DNA of 60,238 nt from Pseudanabaena sp. SR411 (GTDB lineage: Bacteria > Cyanobacteriota > Cyanobacteriia > Pseudanabaenales > Pseudanabaenaceae). The stretch's first letter is position 1, and every line of letters begins with the position of its first letter. Positions 1-10,500 of the stretch are shown here, piece after piece. Position numbers and translations under genes: made by a program. The stretch is taken from positions 1 to 60,238 of the forward strand of contig NZ_NDHW01000245.1 in assembly GCF_002251945.1 (NCBI RefSeq), given 5' to 3'. The notes under the pieces were generated by a model. That model ran no database searches, was not told the origin of the DNA, and saw nothing but the letters and a program-made list of their open reading frames with translations.

Positions 1-358
1 CGGCAGGTCTTTGGTGTTCTCAAGTCTCAGCGTTCTTTCGATCCTAATTTTGTTCAAATTCCCTCTTGACTTTTTGGTGCTTAAGACAGTATCTACAATT
101 CCTACAATTCTATAAATCCTATGCGCTCTGTGCTTTCAGCGATCGCTTGTCTCTGCGTTGTGAGGTTTTGGACAAAGAAAAAGAAACCTATACAAGCCCA
201 GATCCCCAACTTTTTCTCAGCAAGCAAAGACAATTTGCAAATTCACAAAAAAAGTCGGGGATCTAAATCTATGCTTTCACAGATAAGTTGTCCCTAGTTT
301 TTATCCGTATATAATAAATTCAAGAAAACAGGACAAGATTTGTATAAAGCATAAATTT
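1..358. other. Intergenic leader without a confident gene
   Basis: No reading frame here looks like a real protein. There is a HIP1 octamer near 138-145 and an AT-rich stretch that carries a candidate promoter for the operon starting at 359. The left edge may hold the tail of a gene lying outside the window, but nothing supports it. Confidence 0.5.
288..315 (+). promoter_or_regulatory. Candidate sigma70-type promoter of the DUF4139 operon
   Basis: TTGTCC at 288-293 and TATAAT at 310-315 are separated by 16 nt, close to the bacterial housekeeping consensus. Transcription would start near 322, about 37 nt before the first ATG. The match is seen in the sequence; activity is inferred. Confidence 0.5.
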
Positions 359-2635
359 ATGTCGATCGCTCAGCTTGCCTCCAAAATCGAAAAAGTTAAA
401 GTTTACTGCGAAGGCTCCACTGTGAGACGTTTGGCAAGTCTGTCAGCGATCGCATGGCAAAATGAAAACGATGAAAATGTTGAAGTGGAAATCGTTGGAT
501 TACCACTGGCTCTAGATGATGGAAGTGTCAGGGTAAGGGTAGACAACGGCACAGAGACAGACATCAACATCATGGTTACAGATGTGCGGGTTGGGTTACA
601 TGTCCCGCCACCTGTAGAAGTTCCCATATCAGATTTAGAAGCATCCATCCAGTCCGCCAAAGCTGAGGTCGATCGCCTGAATGATTTGATGAATGTAATA
701 GCTCTAGAAATGTCGGCTTTAAACGTGTTGAATGTCCCCGATCGCCCGATTGGGGAAGAAGGCAAAGCGCCACCAACCTCACCGACAGGCGCAAGAATCG
801 CCTTAGCCAACTTCAAGGATGAGCAGAAACAGTTACGCCTTAAAGAAAAGCGAGAACTTGAGAGTCAACTGCGAAAGGCGACCGAACATTTAGCCGATCT
901 CCAGCAACAACAAAACCTTGCCTCTAATGCCAATGTCGCCAAAGAAAATGAATTGCGTAAAACAATCGTGGCGCGTTTGCAAATTCGCGATCGCCAAGCA
1001 GCATCTTTACCAACCGATAATCTGCAACTGATTGTGGAATATTTTGTGCAGGGAGCAAAATGGACACCCACCTATGTTTGTCGGCTCAATAGTGCCAACA
1101 ATACGGCAGCGATCGCCTTGCGTGCCTTGATTTGTCAGCGTACTGGTGAGGACTGGTCGGGTGTACAGATCGAGCTTTCGACGGCTACGCCGATGGGTTG
1201 GTGTGAATTGCCAGAGTTGCCTTCCTTACGACTTGGGCGATCGCAAGCATTCGCGTCCAAAAAGGCTTGGCGCAACCCACCCAAAGGAGCAGAGGTTCTG
1301 TTTGAAGATTATGATCTTCAGAGACAGATAGCCTATAGCGCCATTAGTACTACTTCAGCTTCGCAAAATTTTCAAATTCCAGCACTAGAACCTTTATCAT
1401 CAGTAACCCAATCGATTCTGAACCAGAAGATTGAAAATTTAAAAATAGACTCCTTTGCCGATCTTAGCCAAAATCTGCTGGGTCGTGGAGTCAACTCGGT
1501 TGAGTTAGCAAGTGAAACCACCTCATTTGACGAACAGAACCAATATTTTGGGGCGATGTCACTAGAAGTTGATGCCGAAGTGGCTGAACTTAGATCCATG
1601 TTGCAACCTAATATGAGTAGGAGTATGCCATCTGCCGCTCCCGAAAGAATGGAATCGCAAGTTATGCGGAAGGCTATGGCTCCTCCCCAAAGGTCTATGT
1701 CTCTTGATCGCCCATCGGCAGTAATGCAAGAATCCATCTTTGATCCTGTTCAAGAGATTACAAACTATGGACTGATGCGATTGGCTGATCCTAGTAATAC
1801 CTCACAACGAGGCAAACTCAGTTTGCCCGATGTGCAGACAATTTATTTGGAATCCCTGAAGCGATCGCGGATGACAGTTAATTTTGATCTGGTTACGGTT
1901 TTGCAAAATGCGTTAAACCTTGCCGCTTGCTATAGCACTACATTTCCCGCGGGTACTGTAAATGTCCGTCAAATGGCAGGTGCTTTTGACTTTGCCTATC
2001 TTGGTAATGGACGAGTCGATATTCCGTCTGATGGACAGTTTCATTCCGTTGCATTACTCGAAGAGAATGCCGAAATTGATATGCGTTATGTAGTTGTTCC
2101 CCGTGAAGACACCAATGTTTTTCGGATCGCTCAACTTCGTAATCCACTGCGATCACCATTACTATCAGGCTCTACCGATGTCTATGTGGATGGGGAATAT
2201 ATTCTCTCAACGCGCATTAATACTGTGCCACCCAAGGGACAAATGGAACTAGGTTTAGGCGTAGAGCAATCGATTAAAGTGGCGCGAAATACCTCCTTTA
2301 AAGAAGTGCGATCGGGTATGAGTTTGGTAGCCTTTAACGAGCTGCGTCACAATATTCATATTGCGATCGCCAATCGACTAGGACGAGATGCTCGTATCGA
2401 AGTGCGCGAACGTGTTCCTGTACCACAGGCTGATGTAAAAGTAGATGTAACCGTTACACAGGTTTCGCCAGCATGGGAAAAGTATGAACAGCAAGAACGT
2501 AATGCCATCATCAAAGGCGGCTATCGTTGGCATGTCAACGTTCCCGCAGGTGGAGAAACGGAATTAACCGCCGACTATACGATCAAAACCTTTGTGGACA
2601 ATGAACTAGTTAACGGCAATCGGAGAGAGGAATAG
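359..2635 (+). CDS. DUF4139 (MuiA-like) protein, long form
   Basis: A 758-residue protein of the mucoidy-inhibitor-A-like family. Residues about 8-85 look like the N-terminal DUF4140 beta domain, 88-205 are charged coiled coil, and from about 215 comes the DUF4139 domain with the family signatures AKWTPTY (233-239) and RTGEDW (261-266). A methionine- and serine-rich low-complexity stretch at about 412-458 interrupts DUF4139. No signal peptide or membrane segment is visible, so it is probably cytosolic. It is first in an operon: the next gene, a paralogue, starts 3 nt after the stop codon. The biochemical role of the family is unknown. Family call sure, function open. Confidence 0.85.
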   Translation: MSIAQLASKIEKVKVYCEGSTVRRLASLSAIAWQNENDENVEVEIVGLPLALDDGSVRVRVDNGTETDINIMVTDVRVGLHVPPPVEVPISDLEASIQSAKAEVDRLNDLMNVIALEMSALNVLNVPDRPIGEEGKAPPTSPTGARIALANFKDEQKQLRLKEKRELESQLRKATEHLADLQQQQNLASNANVAKENELRKTIVARLQIRDRQAASLPTDNLQLIVEYFVQGAKWTPTYVCRLNSANNTAAIALRALICQRTGEDWSGVQIELSTATPMGWCELPELPSLRLGRSQAFASKKAWRNPPKGAEVLFEDYDLQRQIAYSAISTTSASQNFQIPALEPLSSVTQSILNQKIENLKIDSFADLSQNLLGRGVNSVELASETTSFDEQNQYFGAMSLEVDAEVAELRSMLQPNMSRSMPSAAPERMESQVMRKAMAPPQRSMSLDRPSAVMQESIFDPVQEITNYGLMRLADPSNTSQRGKLSLPDVQTIYLESLKRSRMTVNFDLVTVLQNALNLAACYSTTFPAGTVNVRQMAGAFDFAYLGNGRVDIPSDGQFHSVALLEENAEIDMRYVVVPREDTNVFRIAQLRNPLRSPLLSGSTDVYVDGEYILSTRINTVPPKGQMELGLGVEQSIKVARNTSFKEVRSGMSLVAFNELRHNIHIAIANRLGRDARIEVRERVPVPQADVKVDVTVTQVSPAWEKYEQQERNAIIKGGYRWHVNVPAGGETELTADYTIKTFVDNELVNGNRREE

Positions 2636-2638
2636 CCC

Positions 2639-4207
2639 ATGATATCAACCGAAATTCAGCCCCTAGATCTAAATGCTCCTGTGACTAACGTGACATTGCT
2701 CGAAGATCGCGCTCAAGTCCAACGGATAGCAAAGGTAAATCTAGCCGCAGGGCTATGGCGAGTGCAGATTGATCGGGTAGCTCCGATTCTTTCCGATAAG
2801 TCGCTGCGGGCAGAATTTAGCGATCGCCGATCTGGTGCGCGAGTAAATGATGTACGTGTACGCCGACGCATGTTAATTAAGGAATCCGATCACTCAGGTT
2901 TGTTTGAAGAGTTAAAGGCCGAATGGCGATCGCAATTTGATCAATACAATGTCCTCACTGAAGATCGGCAACAACTCGAAGAACAGTTTCAACAAATTGG
3001 GCTAATTTTGGGCAAGGCTTTGCAAGAACTACCCATTGATGCGGCTTGGGGACAGGTTGATCCGATGGCATGGCGATCGCAATTACAGCCACTATTTCAA
3101 AAAATGCGGGAATCCCGTAGCGAAATTCTCCACACTTACCATGCACAGGCGCAGTTAAAATCGGCGATCGAGCGACTCGTAAGCCGCATCCAAGCTGAAA
3201 CTAGACCAGATCAGATTTTTATAGCTCATATCGAAGCAGATTTGGCGATCGCGGAAACGGGTGAGTACGAACTAGCCTTTGATTATGTGGTTCCCAATGC
3301 ATTTTGGCGACCCTATCATCAAGCGCAATTGCAAATGGGAGAGAATTCCCAATTAACTTTCCGTACTGATGGTTGCGTTTGGCAAAACACAGGCGAAGAC
3401 TGGCTAAATGTCGATTTAGTTTTCTCCACCGCCCGTGCTTCCCTTGGCACTGAGCCACCTTTACTCACCGATGATTGGCTGAATATTCGCGAGAAAGCGA
3501 AAAAGATAGCCGTAGAAATGCGCGATCAAACGGTGAAAACCACGGGGCTAGGTGTAGCAACAAGACCAGAGGCGATCGATCTACCAGGGGTAGATGATGG
3601 TGGTGAAGTGAGAACAATTCGCGCTCCTAAAAAGGCAAATATTCCCTCCGATGGCAATCCCTATCGTGTGCCATTATTTCAGTTTCAATCCTTAGCCAAA
3701 ATTGAGCATGTCCTGATTCCAGAAATAGCTTTACAAGTCGTTCTCAAAAGTGAACAAACCAATAATGCGACTTTACCAATTCTGGCTGGCCCCGTTGATC
3801 TAGTGCGATCCACTGAATATGTAGGCAGGACGACCATATCCTTCATTGCACCTCAAGAAAGATTTGCCCTCGGTTGGGGAACTGATGCAAATATGCGTGT
3901 CCAGCGTACTCAATCACAAAAACGCGAGAAAAATCATCTCACCCAATGGAATACGATTACTAATACGGTTAGTATCTTTCTCTCGAATATTGGTGATGAA
4001 GTTAGGAAGATCACGATGACTGAACGGATTCCTGTTTCCGAATTAGAAAAGGTTAAGATTGAGGTAGTTCAGGATGAAACGAGCGATCGCCTTCAACCTG
4101 ATGTCAATGGCTTTTGTAATTGGGATTTACATATCTCACCCTATTCTCAATCCAAAGTTAACCTAGTTTATAAAATTGCTGCTGCCCCTGATGTAGAAGG
4201 TCTATGA
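2639..4207 (+). CDS. DUF4139 (MuiA-like) protein, short form
   Basis: A 522-residue paralogue of the preceding gene. The N-terminal domain carries the DUF4140-like signature LLEDRAQVQR (20-29), a helical region spans about 85-185, and DUF4139 carries FWRPYH (222-227) and NTGEDW (250-255). It lacks the Met/Ser-rich insert of its neighbour. It starts 3 nt after the upstream stop and its own stop overlaps the next start (ATGA at 4204-4207), so the three genes are probably translationally coupled. Sequence divergence between the two copies is large, suggesting an old duplication and perhaps a hetero-complex. No signal peptide. Function unknown. Confidence 0.85.
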   Translation: MISTEIQPLDLNAPVTNVTLLEDRAQVQRIAKVNLAAGLWRVQIDRVAPILSDKSLRAEFSDRRSGARVNDVRVRRRMLIKESDHSGLFEELKAEWRSQFDQYNVLTEDRQQLEEQFQQIGLILGKALQELPIDAAWGQVDPMAWRSQLQPLFQKMRESRSEILHTYHAQAQLKSAIERLVSRIQAETRPDQIFIAHIEADLAIAETGEYELAFDYVVPNAFWRPYHQAQLQMGENSQLTFRTDGCVWQNTGEDWLNVDLVFSTARASLGTEPPLLTDDWLNIREKAKKIAVEMRDQTVKTTGLGVATRPEAIDLPGVDDGGEVRTIRAPKKANIPSDGNPYRVPLFQFQSLAKIEHVLIPEIALQVVLKSEQTNNATLPILAGPVDLVRSTEYVGRTTISFIAPQERFALGWGTDANMRVQRTQSQKREKNHLTQWNTITNTVSIFLSNIGDEVRKITMTERIPVSELEKVKIEVVQDETSDRLQPDVNGFCNWDLHISPYSQSKVNLVYKIAAAPDVEGL

Positions 4208-5439
4208 ATTACCAACCAGAAACAATGAAGACTTTACGCTATCCGTATAGCCTTGTGATCAGCGCGATCGCTCTCACCATAGGAAGTTGTACGATCCCAG
4301 AGCCTGACCTCAACCCACCGATCATTGCTCAACCGACAACATCCGTGATCGCCACAAATACCGCGACGAGTAAAAAGCCTACTCCCACTGGTTTTAAAAA
4401 AGTTACGGTAGCCCAAAATTTAGAAAACCCTTGGGGGATGGCTTGGCTACCCGATGGCGCAATTCTGATTACCGAGCGCGTTGGTCGCGTCCAAGTCCTG
4501 CGAAATGGATCACTAGAACAAATTGCGATCACACCAATTCCAAATCTATTTGTATCTGGGCAAGCGGGTTTGATGGATATCTCACTACATCCCCGCTTTG
4601 CCGAAAATAAATTGGTTTACCTTACCTATTCCTCTGGAGACTTCCAAGCTAATCACACCAGTATTTTGAGAGCAAAATTTGATGGTAAAGCTTTGGTTGA
4701 ACCACAAGTAATTTTTGAGGTCAAACCGTCAAAATCGGGAAATCAGCATTTTGGTTCGCGTATCGTTTGGCTACCCGATGAAACTATGCTGATCGCGATC
4801 GGTGATGGTGGCAATCCACCTTTACAACTGAATGGTGAATTGATTCGCAATCAAGCCCAAAAGTTAGACAGTCACCTTGGCAAAGTCCTACGACTCAAGG
4901 ATGATGGCTCCATTCCCTTAGATAATCCCTTTGTAAAAACAGCAAATGCTAATCCTGCAATTTGGAGTTATGGGCATCGCAATATTCAAGGCTTATTTGC
5001 TGATCCTCTATCCAAGCAAGTATGGTCAACGGAGCATGGTGCAAGAGGTGGTGATGAATTAAACCTCATCGAAGCAGGTAAAAACTATGGCTGGCCCGTT
5101 GTCAGCTTTAGCCAAGAATATATAGGCGGAAAGGTCTCTGGCGAAACATCTCGTCCTGATATGGTCGATCCCAAATTAGTGTGGACTCCATCGATCGCAC
5201 CGTCTGGGTTGCTGTTATATCGTGGCGATCGCTTTCCTAATTGGCAAGGCAATCTATTTGCAGGAGCCTTAGTCTCTAGAGAAGTTGTTCGCATTCAAAT
5301 AGAAGGTAATCAAACAGTGATTCAAGAAAAGATTCCCATCGGTCAAAGGGTGCGTGATGTGCGACAAGGGAAAGATGGATTTATTTATATTCTCACTGAC
5401 GAGAAAGCAGGGCAACTCATCCGACTAGAACCAATGTAG
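4204..5439 (+). CDS. PQQ-dependent sugar dehydrogenase family lipoprotein
   Basis: A 411-residue protein of the soluble glucose/sorbosone dehydrogenase (GSDH, beta-propeller) family, which oxidises aldose sugars with PQQ. Family motifs include NPWGMAW, TERVGRV, QHFGSR, GHRN and EHGARGGDE. The N-terminus has a hydrophobic segment ending in the lipobox IGSC (Cys29), so the mature protein is probably a lipid-anchored periplasmic enzyme. The start at 4204 is preceded by AGAAGG and overlaps the upstream stop; an ATG at 4228 would leave a more typical signal peptide. Whether this organism makes PQQ cannot be seen here. The link to the two DUF4139 proteins is positional only. Confidence 0.85.
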   Translation: MNYQPETMKTLRYPYSLVISAIALTIGSCTIPEPDLNPPIIAQPTTSVIATNTATSKKPTPTGFKKVTVAQNLENPWGMAWLPDGAILITERVGRVQVLRNGSLEQIAITPIPNLFVSGQAGLMDISLHPRFAENKLVYLTYSSGDFQANHTSILRAKFDGKALVEPQVIFEVKPSKSGNQHFGSRIVWLPDETMLIAIGDGGNPPLQLNGELIRNQAQKLDSHLGKVLRLKDDGSIPLDNPFVKTANANPAIWSYGHRNIQGLFADPLSKQVWSTEHGARGGDELNLIEAGKNYGWPVVSFSQEYIGGKVSGETSRPDMVDPKLVWTPSIAPSGLLLYRGDRFPNWQGNLFAGALVSREVVRIQIEGNQTVIQEKIPIGQRVRDVRQGKDGFIYILTDEKAGQLIRLEPM

Positions 5440-5466
5440 GTATGTAGCGCTTTGCGCTACATACCT
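5438..5466. terminator. Bidirectional stem-loop between sugar dehydrogenase and thrS
   Basis: A perfect 13-bp stem with a TTT loop begins at the sugar dehydrogenase stop codon and ends 8 nt before the convergent thrS stop, with a T run on the plus side. It could terminate both transcripts. Confidence 0.7.
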
Positions 5467-5474
5467 TTTATTAA

Positions 5475-7310
5475 TTAGAACCAAGTGCGATCGCTAATAG
5501 CTGCTTGCATCTTACTAATCACTTCATCGACAGAGATTGCACCCAGTTCGCCATGCTTGCGGCTACGGATACTCAAGGTTCCTGCTTCAACCTCTTTAGC
5601 CCCAATTACCGCCATCACAGGTACTTTCTCCATCTCAGCTTTGCGGATTTGCTTCGCCATGCGATCGCCACTATGGTCTAGCTGGACGCGCAAACCTGCG
5701 GCTTTCATCTTGGTGACGACTTCCTCGGCATATGCAATTTGACCGTCAGATACAGCGATCAAACGAGCCTGCACAGGCGCAAGCCAGAGCGGGAAATCAC
5801 CTGCATAGTTCTCAATCAAGACACCGATAAATCGCTCGACGGAACCGAAAAGCGCACGGTGAATCATGATTGGCTGATGCCTTGCGCCATCTTCGCCAAC
5901 ATATTCCATTTGGAAGCGATCGGGCAAGTTGAAATCTAGCTGAATCGTGGAACATTGCCAGCGACGACCGATCGCATCTTCGATCTTGATGTCAATTTTT
6001 GGCCCATAAAATGCGCCGCCGCCTTCATCGACAACGTAGTTCCAACCCTTATGATTGAGAGCCTGTTTGAGCGCCTCAGTGGACTTTTCCCAGATGGCAT
6101 CAGAACCAACATATTTTTCGGGACGCGTAGAAAGATTGATTTCGTAATTTTCAAAACCAAAGGTGGAGAGAATTAACTCCGCAAGATTGAGAACACCGAT
6201 AATTTCCGTCTCAATTTGTTCTTCGGTACAGAAAATATGAGCATCGTCTTGCGTAAAGCCGCGCACCCGCATTAAGCCATGCATGGTTCCAGAGCGCTCA
6301 TAGCGATAGACTGTGCCAAGCTCAGCATAGCGAATAGGAAACTCTTTGTAAGAATGCAGTGTATCTTTGTAAATCAACACATGGAAAGGACAGTTCATCG
6401 GCTTAAGCTGATAAACCTGATGCTCCACTTCCATCGGCTGAAACATACTTTCGCGATAGAAGTCATTATGCCCTGAGATCTTCCACAGATCCAAGTTTGC
6501 CATGTGTGGCGTAGTTACCGATTCATAGCCATTTTGGACATGAGTTTCTTTCCAGAAGGTTTCGATGGTATTGCGGATAATCGCGCCCTTGGGATGCCAG
6601 AATACCAAACCACCACCAGCATCTTCTTGAATGCTGAATAGTTGCAAATCTTTACCAATGGTGCGGTGATCGCGACGTTTGGCTTCTTCGAGCATGGCAT
6701 GATACGCCTGAAGTTGTTCAGGGTTTTCCCATGCTGTGCCGTAGATGCGCTGAAGCATCGGATTTTTTTCATCGCCGCGCCAGTATGCTCCTGCAATACT
6801 CTCAAGGGCAAAGGCATCGGGATTAATATCGCCAGTAGCATCGAGGTGGGGGCCAGCGCACAAGTCCCACCAAGGTTGTTTTTCAAATTTAGCTGGATCG
6901 CCGATAAAATAGCGGCTAATATTCTGTCCTTCGGGAATAGCAGCTAATAACTCAATTTTGTAAGGCTCATTCAGCTTTTCAATTTCCGCAAGCATCTCAG
7001 GACGGGGCAACTCCTGACGCACAAGGGGCTGATTCCACTTGATGATTCGCTTCATTTCCTTGGCGATCGCTTTTAAGTCACTAGGCGTAAAGTGTTCTTT
7101 GCGATCGAAGTCGTAATAAAAGCCATTTTCAGTTGCAGGGCCGATAGTCACCTTAGCATCGGGGTATAACTTCTGGACTGCCATCGCCATCACATGGGAG
7201 CATGTGTGGCGAATCCGCGCTAATTTTTCGGTATCGGCTTGCCGCAGGATATCGCTAGGTTTAATATCACTAGGTTTGCTTTCGCTGGGCTTTACTGCAA
7301 CTGCATCCAT
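5475..7310 (-). CDS. thrS: Threonyl-tRNA synthetase
   Basis: Charges tRNA-Thr with threonine. The 611-residue chain lacks the usual N-terminal TGS domain and begins with a short Ser/Lys/Pro-rich repeat (KPSESKPSDIKPSD), then the N2 editing domain (HTCSH near 35 and CAGPH), then the class II catalytic core: motif 2 in the YRYERSG region, the zinc-binding Cys in MNCPFH, motif 3 in GSVERFIG, and a C-terminal anticodon domain. The start is the ATG just before the Lys/Pro-rich stretch. A decayed copy of part of this gene and its upstream region lies at 12469-12572, on the far side of the restriction island. Confidence 0.97.
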   Translation of the reverse strand: MDAVAVKPSESKPSDIKPSDILRQADTEKLARIRHTCSHVMAMAVQKLYPDAKVTIGPATENGFYYDFDRKEHFTPSDLKAIAKEMKRIIKWNQPLVRQELPRPEMLAEIEKLNEPYKIELLAAIPEGQNISRYFIGDPAKFEKQPWWDLCAGPHLDATGDINPDAFALESIAGAYWRGDEKNPMLQRIYGTAWENPEQLQAYHAMLEEAKRRDHRTIGKDLQLFSIQEDAGGGLVFWHPKGAIIRNTIETFWKETHVQNGYESVTTPHMANLDLWKISGHNDFYRESMFQPMEVEHQVYQLKPMNCPFHVLIYKDTLHSYKEFPIRYAELGTVYRYERSGTMHGLMRVRGFTQDDAHIFCTEEQIETEIIGVLNLAELILSTFGFENYEINLSTRPEKYVGSDAIWEKSTEALKQALNHKGWNYVVDEGGGAFYGPKIDIKIEDAIGRRWQCSTIQLDFNLPDRFQMEYVGEDGARHQPIMIHRALFGSVERFIGVLIENYAGDFPLWLAPVQARLIAVSDGQIAYAEEVVTKMKAAGLRVQLDHSGDRMAKQIRKAEMEKVPVMAVIGAKEVEAGTLSIRSRKHGELGAISVDEVISKMQAAISDRTWF

Positions 7311-7524
7311 AACTTGATGTCGTGACCTTTATTGATTTACAAGAGTTACAAAAATTTTACTTGGAGTCTACCATCTTAACTTTTTTTGCTGAGTATTGCG
7401 ATCGCCCCATATACCAGTTTAGAAATTAGCGATCGCACCCCAACCTATATACTTATTTATTTATCGCAATTAGGCTACACTCTATGACAGACAACGATTT
7501 TCTAGATGACACCTTTTGCCCCCG

Positions 7525-10500
7525 ATGAACCTATCCGATATTCTGAAAGACTCTGAGTATAAGCTTTCACAGTTTAAGCCTGAAGAGGTGGCTTGGCTTG
7601 AGCAGTCTATTTTTTTAAAGGCAAGTACTAAGGGGGATGTGCCTTATATTAGATGTTTGGTGCGGGGTAAGGATATTAAGCTGACTCCTGAAGAGGCGGT
7701 AAGACAGCTTTATTTAAAGGTGTTGTGCGATCGCTATCAATATCCAGCTAATCGGATTTTGGTAGAATATGAGGTTTCTTTTGGGCGGGAAAAGAAACGG
7801 GCTGATGTGGCGATTATGGATAAAGATCGCCCGAATGTGCCTTACATTATTGTGGAACTGAAGAAGCCCAAACTGAAGGATGGGAAGGATCAGTTACGGT
7901 CTTATTGCAATGCGACGGGTTCACCGATTGGGGTTTGGACTAATGGCGATCAGATTTCTTTTTATCAGCGTAAAGATCCGAATTATTTTGAAGATATTAC
8001 GGATATTCCTAATGTTAATCAGACATTGGCGGATATTCTCAATGAACGGTTTACGCTGGTTGACCTGATTAAAAAAGATAAGCTGGTCACTGAGAAAAAA
8101 TCTTTAAAAGCGCTAATTCTGGAAATGGAAGATGAAGTCCTTGCGAATGCAGGGGTTGATGTGTTTGAAGAGTTGTTTATGCTGATTTTCACTAAGCTCT
8201 ATGATGAGTGGGAATCGGGACGGGATGAGAAGCGCAAAAAAACGAGGTTGTTAGAGTTTCGGAATACGGGACAAACTGATACTGAGCTAAAAATTAAGAT
8301 TCAAGGTTTGTTCGATCGCGCTAAGAAGAAATGGGAAGGCGTATTTAAAGAAAGTGACAAGATCACGCTCAGTTCGGCTCATTTATCGGTGTGCGTATCA
8401 TCCTTAGAAAATGTGAAGTTGTTTAATTCCAATCTGGATGTGGTTGATGAGGCGTTCGAGTATTTGATTAATCAAAGTAGTAAGGGTGAAAAGGGTCAGT
8501 ATTTCACACCGCGCTATGTGATTGATATGTGTGTGAAGATGCTAAATCCGCAAGAGGATGAGGCGATTATTGATACGGCGGCGGGTTCTTCTGGTTTTCC
8601 TGTGCATACGATTTTTCATGTGTGGCAGCAAATTATTGATGATGAGGGTTTGCAGGTTAGTAATTTGTTTTCGTTGGAAAAGAAACCTGCACGTTGTGAG
8701 GATTATGTTAAGGGTAAGGTGTTTGCAATTGATTTTGATGAGAAGGCGGTGCGGGTATCACGGACTTTGAATTTGATCGCTGGTGATGGTGAGACAAATG
8801 TTTTGCATTTGAATACGCTGGATTATGAGTCTTGGAAGGAGAGAGCCAAGGAGGATGATTGGGGTGATGTTTATGGAAATGGCTTTAAACGTTTGCGGAG
8901 TTTTGCCGATAAGAAAGATGATTTTAAGTCTTTTCAGTTTGACATTGTGATGGCTAATCCGCCGTTTGCAGGGGAGATTAAAGAGTCACGGATCACGTCT
9001 AAGTACGATCTGGCGGTTAAGTCCAATGGTAAGCGTCAGGAGAAGATGGGGCGCGATATTTTGTTTATCGAGCGCAATCTGGACTTTTTAAAGGCTGGCG
9101 GCAGAATGGCGGTGGTGTTGCCGCAGGGACGATTTAATAATTCTTCGGATAAGTATATTCGTGATTTTATTGCCGATCGCTGTCGGATTTTGGCGGTGGT
9201 GGGTTTGCATGGGAATACGTTTAAGCCGCATACGGGGACGAAGACTTCGGTGTTATTTGTGCAGAAGTGGAATGATGATCCGAGGGCTGGCGCTTTGTGT
9301 CCGCGTAAAGACGATTACAATATCTTTTTTGCGACGATGCGGAAGGGTGGTAAGGATAATTCGGGGGATAAGGTTTATGTGAAGCGATCGCCTGTTTTGG
9401 GGGATGGGAAGAGATCCCCCCTAGCCCCCCTTTTTAAGGGGGGGAAAGAGAAAGAGGTTCTTGAAGTCCCCCTTTTTAAGGGGGATTTAGGGGGATTGGA
9501 GTTTTTGCTTGATTCTCATGGTCATTTGATTGTGGATCATGATTTGTTTAATCATGATGGTTTGACTGAAGATGGGATTGCTGAGGTGTTTATTGAGTTT
9601 GCGAAGAAGGAGGATTTAAGTTTTTTTGATTTAAGCTCATCTGTTATGCCGTTTGATGCTGAGAAGTATGATCGGTTGATGGATGGGCTAGAAGCAGTTG
9701 AAATATCTTTTCAAGATTTTTTGAATAATAACGATGCACTTAGACTTGATAGCGATTATTTTAAAAAGGACTACTTAATCACTGAATCTATCATTAAAAG
9801 TAAAAAATATTTCTTGTTGCAGGATCGAATTAATGATGTTAAAAGCTTTGGTGCTTACTCGCTATATAACAGCATTGCATATGTCAGCGAGGGAATCCCA
9901 TTTTTAAGATGTGTCAATATTAAAAATTCTCAAGTCACATTTTCAGATGTTTTATATATTGATAATACTGCTAATAAGCTTCTGTGGAAGTCAGAGATAA
10001 AACCAAGAACGGTTTTACTTACAATGTCAGGAAGTGCTGGAAGTGTTGCTATTGCACAAGAAGATTGGAATTATCCAATCAATTCAAATCAAGATATTGC
10101 AAAGATAGATTGTGCAGATCGGATTAATCCTTACTATCTTTATATTTTCTTGACTACAAAACATGGTGCAAATCAAATTCAAAGGCAACTTGTAGGAAGT
10201 GTTCAGCAGCATATTTTATTGTGGCAAATACAAAAACTAATGATTCCAGAAACTAGTGATAAATTCCAAATTTATATTGAGAAAGTTGCTAAATTATCAA
10301 ACACAAAATCTAACGAATCAAAAAATCTCTATCAAGAAGCTGAAGATTTGTTGTTGTCAGAGCTTGGGTTGAAGGACTGGCAGCCGACAGATGAAAATAT
10401 TGCGGTTAAGAGTTTTTCGGCTTCGTTTGGGACAAGCGATCGGCTTGATGCTGAACACTATCAACCTAAATTTGATCAACTTACTGAAAAGATTAAACAA

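Noticed and set aside
66-266. A 66-codon open frame at the left end
   Set aside because: Composition is unlike a protein, it has no ribosome-binding site, and it covers a HIP1 site and A-rich DNA.
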